A stretch of DNA of 42,635 nucleotides from Metabacillus lacus. GTDB taxonomy: Bacteria; Bacillota; Bacilli; Bacillales; Bacillaceae. Positions 8,677 to 16,751 of this stretch are shown piece after piece. Below the pieces are notes generated by a model. That model was not told the origin of the DNA and did not search any database. It saw only the letters and a program-made list of their open reading frames with translations. The stretch's first letter is position 1. Each line of letters opens with the position of its first letter. The stretch spans positions 1 through 42,635 of the forward strand of contig NZ_WKKI01000036.1 in assembly GCF_009674805.1 (NCBI RefSeq), written 5' to 3'. Position numbers and translations under genes: made by a program.

Positions 8677-9489
8677 ATGGAAAAGCAACCTTACTTAATC
8701 GCTCTTGATTTAGATGGAACACTCCTAACAGATAACAAAACGATCTCTAAGTATAATAAAGAGATGATTCAAAAAGCCAGAGAGGCCGGACACATTGTGT
8801 GCATTTCCACAGGGCGGCCCTTCCGTTCAAGCTCCATGTATTACGAAGAATTGAATCTTGATACACCGATTGTGAATTTTAACGGGGCTTATGTACATCA
8901 TCCAAAGGATGACAGCTGGGGCGTTTATCATACCACGCTGGAGCTGGAGGTTGTCCGGCAGATTATTCAGGCAGCAGAAGAGCACAATATACATAACATT
9001 CTTGCTGAAATTATTGATAATGTGTATTTTCATTATCATGATGAAAAGCTCTTAGATATTTTCAGTGTTGGAACGGAAAAAGTGACAGTCGGCAACTTAA
9101 GCGAAATGCTGGATGGACCGGTAACAAGTGTACTGATTCATGCTGAAGAGCATGAAGTGCAAAAGATCCGCAATTATTTATCAGACGTTCATGCTGAAGT
9201 TGTTGACCATAGACGCTGGGCAGCACCTTGGCATGTAATTGAAATTATTAAATTCGGCATGCATAAAGCTGTAGGCCTGAAGCGTATCGCTGATCACTAT
9301 GATATTCCTCCTGAACGCATCATTGCATTCGGCGATGAAGACAATGACTTGGAAATGCTGAAATATGCGGGACAGGGAGTGGCGATGGGAAATGCCACAA
9401 AAGAAGTAAAGAGCATTACAGATCTTGTTACACTGAGCAATGAAGAAGACGGCATTGCCCATTATTTAAAAAAAGCTCTTTCTCTGTAG
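8677..9489 (+). CDS. yitU: YitU, HAD-superfamily Cof-type phosphatase
   Basis: 270 residues. HAD motif I is DLDGTLL near the N-terminus, motif II STGRP, and motif IV GDEDNDLEML near residue 215; this is the Cof subfamily (IIB cap), which dephosphorylates small metabolites. In B. subtilis YitU has been reported as one of the flavin-pathway phosphatases; I recall this but cannot confirm specificity from sequence. ATG at 8677 follows AAAGGAG. Divergent from yitV. Confidence 0.9.
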   Translation: MEKQPYLIALDLDGTLLTDNKTISKYNKEMIQKAREAGHIVCISTGRPFRSSSMYYEELNLDTPIVNFNGAYVHHPKDDSWGVYHTTLELEVVRQIIQAAEEHNIHNILAEIIDNVYFHYHDEKLLDIFSVGTEKVTVGNLSEMLDGPVTSVLIHAEEHEVQKIRNYLSDVHAEVVDHRRWAAPWHVIEIIKFGMHKAVGLKRIADHYDIPPERIIAFGDEDNDLEMLKYAGQGVAMGNATKEVKSITDLVTLSNEEDGIAHYLKKALSL

Positions 9490-9536
9490 TGTTGGAAACA
9501 ATTTAACTGCATATAGCACAAGGTGTGCTGCATAAT

Positions 9537-9568
9537 AAAAGGTGACGCTGTTAAGTGTCACCTTTTCA
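9537..9568 (+). terminator. Terminator of yitU
   Basis: A 10-bp stem (AAAAGGTGAC 9537-9546 with 9557-9566) ending in TTTT, 47 bases after the yitU stop. Confidence 0.75.
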
Positions 9569-9593
9569 GTTATGACAATGGGAGGCGATGGAA

Positions 9594-9755
9594 TTGGGAA
9601 GAAGCAGCAAGTCCAGAAGGTTCGTCAAACAAGGTGCAGATTCTGTTATGCTTCATGATCAAAAATTCCCTTACCATATGACATATGCAGAAGCAGAGGA
9701 GCAGCGTGAGCGCAAACAGGAAACAGCGACTCAAACTTCTCTTGGAGGTTTTTAA
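9594..9755 (+). CDS. Small basic hypothetical protein
   Basis: 53 residues from TTG at 9594, which has GGGAGG 8 bases upstream; an ATG two codons earlier (9588) is only 2 bases from that site and is less likely. The N-terminus is rich in Arg/Ser/Lys (GRSSKSRRFVKQ), the C-terminus is polar (AEAEEQRERKQETATQTS). No signal or membrane segment and no family recognised. The ribosome binding site of the next gene (GGAGG, 9744-9748) lies within its last codons and the gap is 2 bases, so the pair is probably co-translated. Confidence 0.72.
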   Translation: MGRSSKSRRFVKQGADSVMLHDQKFPYHMTYAEAEEQRERKQETATQTSLGGF

Positions 9756-9757
9756 AG

Positions 9758-9946
9758 ATGGGAAACCAACTTTTTCAAAAAGCAAGAGAGTATGTCTCTG
9801 CTGTGGAACATGCACAAACTGAAGAGGCCAAGGGGGCAGCTGTACTTCGGGCAAAGCAGGCCTTGTCCTCTGCATTTGCCAACTCTACAACTGCTGAGAA
9901 AGTTCAGCTTCATGACATGCAGGACCAGCTGGAAGAGATGAATTAA
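9758..9946 (+). CDS. DUF3813-like small helical protein
   Basis: 62 residues, all predicted helix, with an alanine-rich centre (AVLRAKQALSSAFANSTTAEKVQLHDMQDQ). I associate this pattern with DUF3813, a family restricted to Bacillus-type bacteria, of unknown function. By position it could correspond to B. subtilis yizC, but I am not certain. GGAGG 9 bases upstream supports ATG 9758. Closed by a strong terminator. Confidence 0.8.
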   Translation: MGNQLFQKAREYVSAVEHAQTEEAKGAAVLRAKQALSSAFANSTTAEKVQLHDMQDQLEEMN

Positions 9947-9948
9947 AC

Positions 9949-9979
9949 AAAAGCTGCGGCATTTGCCGCAGCTTTTATT
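9949..9979 (+). terminator. Terminator of the small-protein pair
   Basis: A perfect 12-bp stem (AAAAGCTGCGGC 9949-9960 with 9965-9976), loop ATTT, T-rich 3' side. Confidence 0.85.
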
Positions 9980-10090
9980 AATAGGTTTTTTTGGATGTAA
10001 TGACAGATGATGAGAGTGAGGAAAGTTTTATAAATCAGCTTGCGGGCTGCGGCATAGTTCATGCTGAGTAATCTTTATAAGCTATTCATA

Positions 10091-10283
10091 TGTTACATAA
10101 ACGGAGTATTTCCGCTTATGTAACAAATACCATGAAAAAAGCTTCTATTAGCCGGAGCCATTCCGTCTATTGGCTTCAATTAGCGTAATACAGAGGTTTT
10201 TCATAAGCTTAACCGGAATAGCTCCTCTTATTTTCCCTGAAATAAAGCTAACTTCGGCATTTAACCGGAATTGATCCGTTTAA
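10091..10283. repeat. Cluster of CGGA/TCCG short palindromes (left array)
   Basis: The 419-base gap 9980-10398 contains no gene. Four short inverted repeats with a CGGA...TCCG core are seen: 10091-10125 (arms TGTTACATAA/TTATGTAACA, near-perfect over 15 bp), about 10149-10168, about 10209-10229, and 10261-10283 (TTAACCGGA/TCCGTTTAA). They are spaced roughly 50-60 bases apart. The same core recurs at 42307-42635. Confidence 0.7.
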
Positions 10284-10350
10284 TTTTTTTCTCATTGCTG
10301 AATCAATCTATAATCCGAAGTATTTTAAGGAATTCATAAACTTTACATAA

Positions 10351-10376
10351 GAAAAACGAACCTTATAAAAGGTCCG
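10351..10376 (-). terminator. Terminator of the yitT-lipoprotein operon
   Basis: Minus strand: CGGACCTT, loop TTAT, AAGGTTCG (8 bp with one G-U) followed by TTTTTC, 23 bases after the stop codon. Confidence 0.7.
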
Positions 10377-10398
10377 CTATTCTTATTATCATTATTGA

Positions 10399-11133
10399 TT
10401 AAAAGGTCATATGAAATGGCTTTTCCTCTTCGTTAAAAAGAAGAAGCATCAGTTGACGGTTATGTTCAGAAAAGTTCCCAGGAATTTGAAGGGAAAAGCT
10501 GGCCCATTCACCTTTTTTCGGCACTGCTTCACTACTCTTCTCCACCACTTCATTATGGCCGTCCTCTATGGAGTAGTGAAATTCATTTCCTGAAGAATTG
10601 ACATCTCCGGTTACTTCCAGATGCTGATCATGCTGAAATACACGAACGTTTCGAAAAGAGGAATGAAGAGGCGGAATTGTAAAATCCTCTTCAGCTGTTA
10701 AAACATCAAGGCCTGCCGCCTCACCTGTAAAGGTTACAAACACTTTATAATTTCCTTCAGGCACCCTGCTGCCCTCATCCTGATAATTCCATGTCTCTAC
10801 GTAGGTTTCACTCTCTCCGGGACCCAGCGTGACATATTCTATTGCCTGGGTAAACATCCTCCCTTTGGAATAGCGGTAAACCTCTTTTCCATCCTCATTC
10901 AAAACCCTGATCTCATACCTCATGCCGGATCGAAACTCAAAAGTCACTTCCTCTTCAGTTTGATTCAATAAGTCGATGGCAAACCTTACCTGCTCACTGT
11001 CCTCCCTGGCATCTACTGAAAGCTGAACGGTATTTTCGGTCACGTCATTTCCCACCTCTTCCGCTTCTTGTGATTGGCTGCAGCCCGCCATCAAACACAA
11101 TACAAAAATAATTGAAAACATACGGATTTTCAT
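10399..11133 (-). CDS. Lipoprotein with BsuPI (intracellular proteinase inhibitor-like) domain
   Basis: 244 residues. A lipoprotein signal is clear: MKIRMFSIIFVLCLMAGC with Cys18 as lipid anchor. Residues about 35-135 (FAIDLLNQTEEEVTFEFRSG, YEIRVLNEDGKEVYRYSKG, GPGESETYVETWN, VPEGNYKVFVTFTGEA) fit the BsuPI domain, an immunoglobulin-like fold first described in the B. subtilis inhibitor Ipi. The C-terminal ~100 residues are an added beta-rich part. B. subtilis ipi lies at the same place next to yitT, but is shorter and cytoplasmic, so this is an exported, longer relative; protease inhibition is not established. The start has AAGGAG upstream; the gap from yitT is 14 bases, suggesting one operon. 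Confidence 0.85.
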   Translation of the reverse strand: MKIRMFSIIFVLCLMAGCSQSQEAEEVGNDVTENTVQLSVDAREDSEQVRFAIDLLNQTEEEVTFEFRSGMRYEIRVLNEDGKEVYRYSKGRMFTQAIEYVTLGPGESETYVETWNYQDEGSRVPEGNYKVFVTFTGEAAGLDVLTAEEDFTIPPLHSSFRNVRVFQHDQHLEVTGDVNSSGNEFHYSIEDGHNEVVEKSSEAVPKKGEWASFSLQIPGNFSEHNRQLMLLLFNEEEKPFHMTF

Positions 11134-11147
11134 TCCGACTTCACTCC

Positions 11148-11990
11148 TTAATCCCTTCTAAATGCACCATATATCCCTTGAGTTTGAACAATATTTGTGA
11201 ATGCTTGCGGATCTACGTCCTTAATGATTTTTTCCAGGTCGTACAATTCATAGCGGGTTATCACAATCATCATCAGATCTTTCGTTTCGTTGGTAAAACC
11301 GCCTTTAGCCGGAATGGTTGTGATTCCGCGGACCATTTTCCCGTGAATGGCTGATTTCAATTCCTCTGCCTTTTTCGTAATAATCATCGCTGTTACTTTT
11401 TCATGACGTGTATGAATCGCGTCAATTACCCTTGTTGAGACATACAAAGTCACCAATGTGTACAAGGCTTTTTCCCATCCGTATAAAATACCCGCTGATA
11501 AAATAATAACAGCATTCAGTGTAAAAAAATATGTACCCACAGGCTTATCTTTCATTCTGGATAGTACCATAGCCACGATATCAAGACCTCCGGTGGATCC
11601 TCCCCACTTCAGAGTCAGCCCGATTCCGATGGAAGCAATGACTCCTCCAAATACTGCATTAAGAAGAATGTCCTGAGAGACTGGTTCCAGAGGAAGGATT
11701 GACAGAAACACCGTTGTTGCCGCAACACTCAGTACACTATATAGAGTAAAGGATTTCCCTACCTTTTTCCATCCCAGAATGGCTACTGGAATATTAAGAA
11801 GGAGGAGCAAGATCCCTGTTGAAATATAAAAAGTTGTATAATCTTCAAGCAGATTAGAAATCAGCTGTGCTACTCCGGTAAATCCGCTTGCATACACGTT
11901 CGCAGGTATCATAAATAAGTTCAGGCCGATTGCATTGAGCAAAGCGCCGATAATGACTACGAATATTTTTTTGGATTCTTCTATGACCAT
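11148..11990 (-). CDS. yitT: YitT family membrane protein
   Basis: 280 residues from the ATG at 11988-11990, chosen because AGGAGG lies 9 bases upstream. Five or six hydrophobic helices occupy residues 5-175 (DUF161 repeats with GLNLFMIPANVYASGFTG), followed by a soluble C-terminal DUF2179 domain (VTAMIITKKAEELKSAIHG ... GGFTNETKDLMMIVITRYE). The family is abundant in Firmicutes; a transport role is suspected but no substrate is known. Divergent from yitS, upstream of the BsuPI lipoprotein gene. Confidence 0.92.
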   Translation of the reverse strand: MVIEESKKIFVVIIGALLNAIGLNLFMIPANVYASGFTGVAQLISNLLEDYTTFYISTGILLLLLNIPVAILGWKKVGKSFTLYSVLSVAATTVFLSILPLEPVSQDILLNAVFGGVIASIGIGLTLKWGGSTGGLDIVAMVLSRMKDKPVGTYFFTLNAVIILSAGILYGWEKALYTLVTLYVSTRVIDAIHTRHEKVTAMIITKKAEELKSAIHGKMVRGITTIPAKGGFTNETKDLMMIVITRYELYDLEKIIKDVDPQAFTNIVQTQGIYGAFRRD

Positions 11991-12130
11991 TCTATTATTC
12001 CTCCTAGTACATTGCGATATCTTCACAGTCTTGGTTTACCCAATTAAGTGTGTTTGAAATACTGTTATTGTTTTTTAGCTGATAAATGATATATTTAAGA
12101 AATAAAAGTGCATAGGAATGAGGTGTTTGC

Positions 12131-12982
12131 ATGACAGTCCACATCATAGCCGACAGTGCGTGTGATCTGCCTGCAGATTTTTTAACAGAAAACAACATAA
12201 AACTTGTACCCCTTGGCGTCCATTATGAGGGCCAGGACTTTGAAGATCAGGTCACTATTCAATCAACTGAAGTATATGAGCAAATGAGAAATGGAAAAAC
12301 CGTCAAAACCTCGGGAGCATCACCAAACAGATTTCAAGAGATTTTTACTGAGCTGGCTAAACAGGGAGAGGCTGTTATTTATCCTGCTTTTTCTTCAGAG
12401 CTGTCAGGTACATACCAGACTGCAGTGATGATAGCGAACGAAGTGAAAGAGGAATATCCAGATTTTCAATGCTCCATCGTTGACACAAAATGTGCTTCTC
12501 TCGGACACGGGCTGGCAGTGATACATGCTGCAGAGCTTTCGCGCACCGGTAAAACATTACAAGAAATCGAGACATCTGTAAAGTCCTTCTCCAAAGAAAT
12601 TGTTCATTTATTTACTGTAGACAATCTGGAGTATCTTGCAAGAGGGGGAAGAATCAGCAAAGCGTCAGCATTTGTGGGCGGACTGTTGAACATCAAGCCT
12701 CTGCTGCATGTAGAAGACGGCAAGCTGATTCCGTTGGAAAAAATCCGGGGCAAGAAAAAAGCGTACAGGCGTATTCTAGATTTAATAGAAGAAAGAGCTA
12801 ATCCCCTGACAAACCAGACAGTCGCAATCAGCCACGGAGATGACGAAGAAGCTGCTCTCGAAATGAAACAGCTGATACAGGAAAGATTTCAGCCGAAAGA
12901 GATACTGATCAACCCCATTGGTGCGGCAATCGGAGCTCATGCTGGTCCTGGCACACTCGCAATCTTTTTCCTGGGAGAATAA
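12131..12982 (+). CDS. yitS: DegV family fatty-acid-binding protein (YitS)
   Basis: 283 residues. The start [14 protein letters not shown], the motif [12 protein letters not shown] and the C-terminal GPGTLAIFF are hallmarks of DegV proteins, which bind a fatty acid and, as FakB, present it to the kinase FakA. FakA is not in the window. The ATG at 12131 follows ATGAGGTG. Position opposite yitT matches B. subtilis yitS. Confidence 0.93.
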   Translation: MTVHIIADSACDLPADFLTENNIKLVPLGVHYEGQDFEDQVTIQSTEVYEQMRNGKTVKTSGASPNRFQEIFTELAKQGEAVIYPAFSSELSGTYQTAVMIANEVKEEYPDFQCSIVDTKCASLGHGLAVIHAAELSRTGKTLQEIETSVKSFSKEIVHLFTVDNLEYLARGGRISKASAFVGGLLNIKPLLHVEDGKLIPLEKIRGKKKAYRRILDLIEERANPLTNQTVAISHGDDEEAALEMKQLIQERFQPKEILINPIGAAIGAHAGPGTLAIFFLGE

Positions 12983-13040
12983 TTCACGGGGGGCGGGCGA
13001 TAATAGGGTAAACCGACTGAATGAAAAGGAGCCCGATAAC

Positions 13041-13172
13041 ATGTCCAATACCCGTGACGACGATAAAAAGCCCAAAGACAACAACGCCAAAAACCACTTA
13101 AAAAACCTGCAGGAAGCAGAAAATAGCAGGCAGGGAAAAAAATCATACTCAAAAAAAACTGATCACTTGTAA
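13041..13172 (+). CDS. Small hydrophilic protein, 43 residues
   Basis: ATG at 13041 with AAAGGAG 9 bases upstream, TAA at 13170-13172. The product is extremely charged (DDDKKPKDNNAKNHLKNLQE) with no hydrophobic segment, resembling small DNA- or water-associated spore proteins in character only; no family is recognised. It begins 58 bases after yitS and ends against the first copy of a 148-bp repeat. A good ribosome binding site and codon use argue for a real gene. Confidence 0.62.
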   Translation: MSNTRDDDKKPKDNNAKNHLKNLQEAENSRQGKKSYSKKTDHL

Positions 13173-13320
13173 GAAAAGCGAAAGCGCCCGTTCAGCGGCG
13201 TATGGACTGGAGCACCCTGACTGAGATAAAGGAAACACGAAGAGCGAAAGCGTTCGATGTTGACTTATCGTAGGGAAGGGGGCGAAGTCCAATAGCCGCT
13301 GGGCGCTGAAGCTAGACAAT
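13173..13320. repeat. 148-bp intergenic repeat, copy A
   Basis: Runs from GAAAAGCGAAAGCGCCCG to GAAGCTAGACAAT. The ends are inverted (AGCGCCC...CAGCGGC against GCCGCTGGGCGCT). The central part CTGAGATAAAGGAAACACGA is one I associate with a dispersed intergenic repeat of Bacillaceae. No coding potential. Confidence 0.82.
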
Positions 13321-13639
13321 GAAAAGCGAAAGCGCCCGTTCAGCGGCGTATGGACTGGAGCACCCTAATCCAGCTGCGGCTCCTAGTCCCTTGAGCCATA
13401 AGCTGTACTGCTATGCGGCAAATACCGCCGCGCCGCAGTCCATCTTTTGTCGGGCCTGGGCAGTCGCCTCCGCTTTTTGCGTCTGAGATAAAGGAAACAC
13501 GAAGAGCGAAAGCGTTCGATGTTGACTTATCCAGGGAAGGGGGCGAAGTCCAATAGCCGCTGGGCGCTGGCCGGCTAAGATCGGCACGTCCTGTGCCAAT
13601 GCCGGCACTAGGACGTCCTGTCCGTCGAAGCTAGACAAT
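13321..13639. repeat. Repeat copy B with two nested insertions
   Basis: A direct second copy begins immediately after copy A. It is interrupted after CACCCT (13366) by about 114 bases up to 13480, and again before GAAGCTAGAC by about 57 bases (about 13570-13627). The second insert contains short hairpins around GGACGTCCTGTCC. The remaining blocks match copy A almost exactly. Confidence 0.8.
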
Positions 13640-13670
13640 GAAAAGCGGAAGCGCCCGTTCAGCGGCGTAT
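13640..13670. repeat. Truncated third repeat copy
   Basis: GAAAAGCGGAAGCGCCCGTT and the following CAGCGGCGTATG repeat the beginning of copies A and B; the rest is missing. Confidence 0.75.
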
Positions 13671-13715
13671 GATCCGCTGCCTCAAAACAAGCACCATCTT
13701 AACTATAAAAGTTAG

Positions 13716-13747
13716 AGCAGCCAACATTCTTCTTTGGCTGCTTTTTT
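13716..13747 (+). terminator. Terminator after the repeat block
   Basis: A 9-bp stem (AGCAGCCAA 13716-13724 with 13734-13742) followed by TTTTT. It could end transcripts of yitS and the 43-residue gene after reading through the repeats. Confidence 0.75.
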
Positions 13748-13912
13748 GCGTTTTGGAATCAGGAATCCTGGCAGCCGTTTCCTGTACTAGTTTCAGTACT
13801 TCAGTACTTCCTCTGCTGCCCAGTATTTCCGGCTGAAAATTCAACACTCATTGCAAACCAAAAACCGTCATACTTAGTTTCGTATTGGAAATAATATGTG
13901 GGAGGTGATGAT

Positions 13913-14917
13913 ATGGACACGGAAAAATTAAGACTTACTTCATCTGAGATCGGTTCCTTATGGGGTGAGTATGTGAACGGAACAGCTACAGATACAGTGA
14001 TGAAATATATGTACTCTACTATTGAAGATGAAGCGATAAAAGAAGTTTTCAATCAGGCAATCCAGATTTTTGAAAGCCAAAAAAAGCACATTAAGACATT
14101 TATTAAAAATGAAGGATTTCCTATTCCAATTGGCTTTAATGAAAATGATCTGTATTTAGGGAAACAAAAATTATTTACTGATAATTTCTGCTTAAATTAC
14201 CTGCACGTAATGACACTGCATGGGTTATTAGGACATGTTACTTCGTTAGGCATCTCCGTTAGAAAAGATTTAAGAGAATTTTATGACGCATGCGATAACG
14301 ATGGGAAAAAGATGTATCATCAAACAATCGAATTATTGCTTGAAAAAGGCCTTTTCCAAAGAGATCCTATGTACTATCCCGACGAACATCCTATGCTCAT
14401 TACAAGCCAAGATTTCAAGGATGGTTATTTCGGTAAGGGCCGCACACTTTCAGCGACAGAAATCATTAGTATCTCATTTAACCTTAAAAAATCAATTCTT
14501 GCTAAAACTCTTTCCATTGCATTCAGTCAAATAGCAGAATCCAAAGAAGTTAGGAAGTTTTTAACACAATCTGAGAAAACTGCTGATGGCCAAATACAAG
14601 CTTTGGCAAAAATCATGCAAGGAGATAACTTACCGGTTCCTAAATCATTAGAAACAGAAGTCTCAACATCAACTGACTCTCCATTCTCCGATAAATTACT
14701 GATGTATCACATGGGATTTTTATTTCAAGCAGCTCAAGCTTACCATGGTACAGGGCTGGCAGCTTCTATGAGAACAGATCTTGTAACCACTTATGAGACA
14801 ATTATTTTGCAGAATATTATGGTTACAAAAAATTGGTTTGATATTATGGTGCAAAATAAATGGCTGGAACAACCTCCCCTTGCGCCTAATCGAGCGGAAA
14901 TTTCAACACAAATATAA
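13913..14917 (+). CDS. DUF3231 family protein (tandem ferritin-like repeat)
   Basis: 334 residues from the ATG at 13913, preceded by GGGAGGTGATGAT. Two similar halves, each beginning with a Leu-Thr-(Ser/Ala)-(Ser/Thr)-Glu-Ile stretch (LTSSEIGSLWGEY near 6 and LSATEIISISFNL near 185) and an internal KKHIKTFIKNEGFPIP type helix, mark DUF3231, related to the CotF/YhcQ-like spore coat helical bundle. Function is unknown; a role at the spore surface is a guess. The gene is clearly more A/T-rich than its neighbours and lies between yitS and yitL beside repeats, so it may be a later insertion. Confidence 0.88.
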   Translation: MDTEKLRLTSSEIGSLWGEYVNGTATDTVMKYMYSTIEDEAIKEVFNQAIQIFESQKKHIKTFIKNEGFPIPIGFNENDLYLGKQKLFTDNFCLNYLHVMTLHGLLGHVTSLGISVRKDLREFYDACDNDGKKMYHQTIELLLEKGLFQRDPMYYPDEHPMLITSQDFKDGYFGKGRTLSATEIISISFNLKKSILAKTLSIAFSQIAESKEVRKFLTQSEKTADGQIQALAKIMQGDNLPVPKSLETEVSTSTDSPFSDKLLMYHMGFLFQAAQAYHGTGLAASMRTDLVTTYETIILQNIMVTKNWFDIMVQNKWLEQPPLAPNRAEISTQI

Positions 14918-14925
14918 CTATGCAA

Positions 14926-14962
14926 ATACCCTTCCAAACCTGGAAGGGTATATCATTTTTCA
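14926..14962 (+). terminator. Terminator of the DUF3231 gene
   Basis: A perfect 11-bp stem (ATACCCTTCCA 14926-14936 with 14941-14951), loop AACC, then ATCATTTTT. Confidence 0.82.
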
Positions 14963-15080
14963 AATGGTCTCTGGCCCTTTTATCAGGAGTACTGAAAAAG
15001 GACCGCCAGCAGGCGATCCTGAAATCTGCATCAGCTGGCCAAATATTGAATACTTAAGAGCAGGATCAGGTCCGCCTGAA

Positions 15081-15947
15081 TTATTCCTTGGAACCCTTTT
15101 TCTCTCCAGTATACGTCCAGCCTTCTTCCTGATAGACCCTTTTGCTTTTATAGAGGGAGCCCAATGCCCTTTTAAAAGCTGCTTTGCTAAGGCCGAACAC
15201 TTCCTTAATGTCATCTGGATTGCTTTTGTCCCAGAATGGCATTGCCCCTCCCCGTGACTGCATATATGCGTAAACTTTTTCAGCATCGACGTTCATTGCA
15301 TCCTGCTTTCGGGGCAGGAGCGATATATTAATTGTGCCGTCTTCCTTCACATCCACCACTCTGCCATGAACACGGGAACCCAGCCTTGGTTCTTCCTCGC
15401 GCTGTGATTCATGTATGTAAGCTCTATAGCCTTCCTCAGTAATTACGTATGTTCCAGAGGCAGTTGTTCTGTATACCCGTCCTTCAACATCTTTATTAAA
15501 AGCACTTCTGTCCGCCTTTTTTGTAATCTCCATCATCACATCTTCAGTTGCAGGCCGTGCAAACAGCTTTCCGTTTTTGCTGATTCTGAGTGTACAGTAA
15601 AGCTTGTCCCCCTCTTGAGGCCAAAGGCTTTCAAACAGCGGCAGATGGTCATCTGCGACAAGAGCATCCTTTGACAGTCCGATATCAATAAAAACGCCCA
15701 TTTTCTCAACGTTGCTGACAACATCTGTCCAGCCGTAGCCGTCCTCTGTTATAAGGGGTTTTTTCATAGTAGCTGAAAGCCTGTCCTGCGAATCCAGCAT
15801 GAGAAATACCTCCACCTCTTCTTCGTCCTCAAGAGGCTGAGTAATTTCACTGTTGTGCAGAAGCACTCTTTCATATCCGTCAGTTAAAAAATACCCGAAA
15901 TCCAATTCTTCATCTATTTTCAGTTTGATTATGTCACCAGGGTTCAT
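15081..15947 (-). CDS. cvfB: CvfB/YitL, S1-domain RNA-binding protein
   Basis: 288 residues. Several S1-like beta-barrels in series (for example ITEDGYGWTDVVSNVEKMGVFIDIGLSKDALV near 70-100 and GSRVHGRVVDVKEDGTINISLLPR near 190) and a C-terminal winged-helix-like part (IKEVFGLSKAAFKRALGSLYK). This is the CvfB/YitL family; in Staphylococcus aureus CvfB binds RNA and affects virulence gene expression. ATG at 15945-15947 has AAAGG 9 bases upstream; a TTG three codons earlier overlaps that site. Divergent from yitK, as in B. subtilis. Confidence 0.93.
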   Translation of the reverse strand: MNPGDIIKLKIDEELDFGYFLTDGYERVLLHNSEITQPLEDEEEVEVFLMLDSQDRLSATMKKPLITEDGYGWTDVVSNVEKMGVFIDIGLSKDALVADDHLPLFESLWPQEGDKLYCTLRISKNGKLFARPATEDVMMEITKKADRSAFNKDVEGRVYRTTASGTYVITEEGYRAYIHESQREEEPRLGSRVHGRVVDVKEDGTINISLLPRKQDAMNVDAEKVYAYMQSRGGAMPFWDKSNPDDIKEVFGLSKAAFKRALGSLYKSKRVYQEEGWTYTGEKKGSKE

Positions 15948-16045
15948 ATTTACCAATCCTTTCTATGCTATGGTGGGCATTAGTTGTCTGAACTGTTTTA
16001 TTCTACTATAATCAACTCATAATATAAACTCTCAGGAGGTATAAC

Positions 16046-16537
16046 ATGTCGAAAGAAAGTTCCTTTGATATTGTTTCAAAAATTGAATTGCCAGAGGTTT
16101 CAAATGCAATTGGAATTGCGAAAAAAGAGATTAGCACACGCTATGACTTTAAAGGGAGCAAAAGTGATGTTTCCCTGGAAAAAGAAGAGCTTGTTCTCAT
16201 CTCGGATGATGAGTTTAAGCTGGATCAGCTTAAGGATGTTCTCATCAGCAAATTGATTAAAAGAGGCGTGCCGATTAAAAATATTCAGTACGGGAAAATA
16301 GAAAACGCTTCAGGAGGCACTGTCCGCCAGCGTGCAAGCCTGGTTTCCGGCATCGACAAGGAAAATGCAAAAAAAATTAATAATCTTATTAAAGACAGCG
16401 GTGTAAAAGTTAAAAGCCAAATACAGGATGACCAAATCAGGGTGACTGGAAAAAGCAGAGACGATCTTCAAGCCATTATAAGTGCAATCAAGTCAGCGGA
16501 CCTGCCAATTGAAGTTCAATTTGTTAACTACCGCTAA
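16046..16537 (+). CDS. yitK: YajQ family nucleotide-binding protein (YitK)
   Basis: 163 residues, the normal length. The start [18 protein letters not shown], the middle [12 protein letters not shown] and the end [12 protein letters not shown] are diagnostic for YajQ/UPF0234. Family members bind tRNA or nucleotides and in some bacteria cyclic di-GMP; the role in Bacillus is not established. ATG at 16046 follows CAGGAGGT. Confidence 0.95.
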   Translation: MSKESSFDIVSKIELPEVSNAIGIAKKEISTRYDFKGSKSDVSLEKEELVLISDDEFKLDQLKDVLISKLIKRGVPIKNIQYGKIENASGGTVRQRASLVSGIDKENAKKINNLIKDSGVKVKSQIQDDQIRVTGKSRDDLQAIISAIKSADLPIEVQFVNYR

Positions 16538-16571
16538 GAAAATTTCTTCGTATTAATATGTATACCCTGCG

Positions 16572-16598
16572 AGCCTTCTATTTATAGGAGGCTTTACT
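16572..16598 (+). terminator. Probable terminator of yitK
   Basis: AGCCTTCTA (16572-16580) pairs with TAGGAGGCT (16585-16593) with one G-U, followed by a weak T tract. Confidence 0.5.
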
Positions 16599-16633
16599 AT
16601 ATTCCTTCATCTTTTTCGCCTAATCCTTTGTAT

Positions 16634-16676
16634 CCGATATACTCCTGGCAGGTTTCGGTTCCTGCATATCGGGAAA
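16634..16676 (+). promoter_or_regulatory. Candidate sigma-B promoter inside an inverted repeat
   Basis: GTTTCG (16652-16657), 13-base spacer, GGGAAA (16671-16676) resembles the sigma-B pattern GTTT-N13-GGG. The segment also forms an interrupted hairpin: CCGATAT (16634-16640) with ATATCGG (16666-16672), and GCAGG with CCTGC inside. The dehydrogenase downstream is of a stress-induced type, which fits. Confidence 0.4.
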
Positions 16677-16751
16677 ATGGAGCATAAGAAAAACAATCTG
16701 ATGTTTCAGTATGTCATACTATGCTGATTATCAAATTGAGGAGGAATAGTG

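Noticed and set aside
13411-13638. Protein-coding frame on the minus strand in the nested repeat block
   Set aside because: It spans three different repeat fragments, lacks a binding site and has no recognisable sequence.
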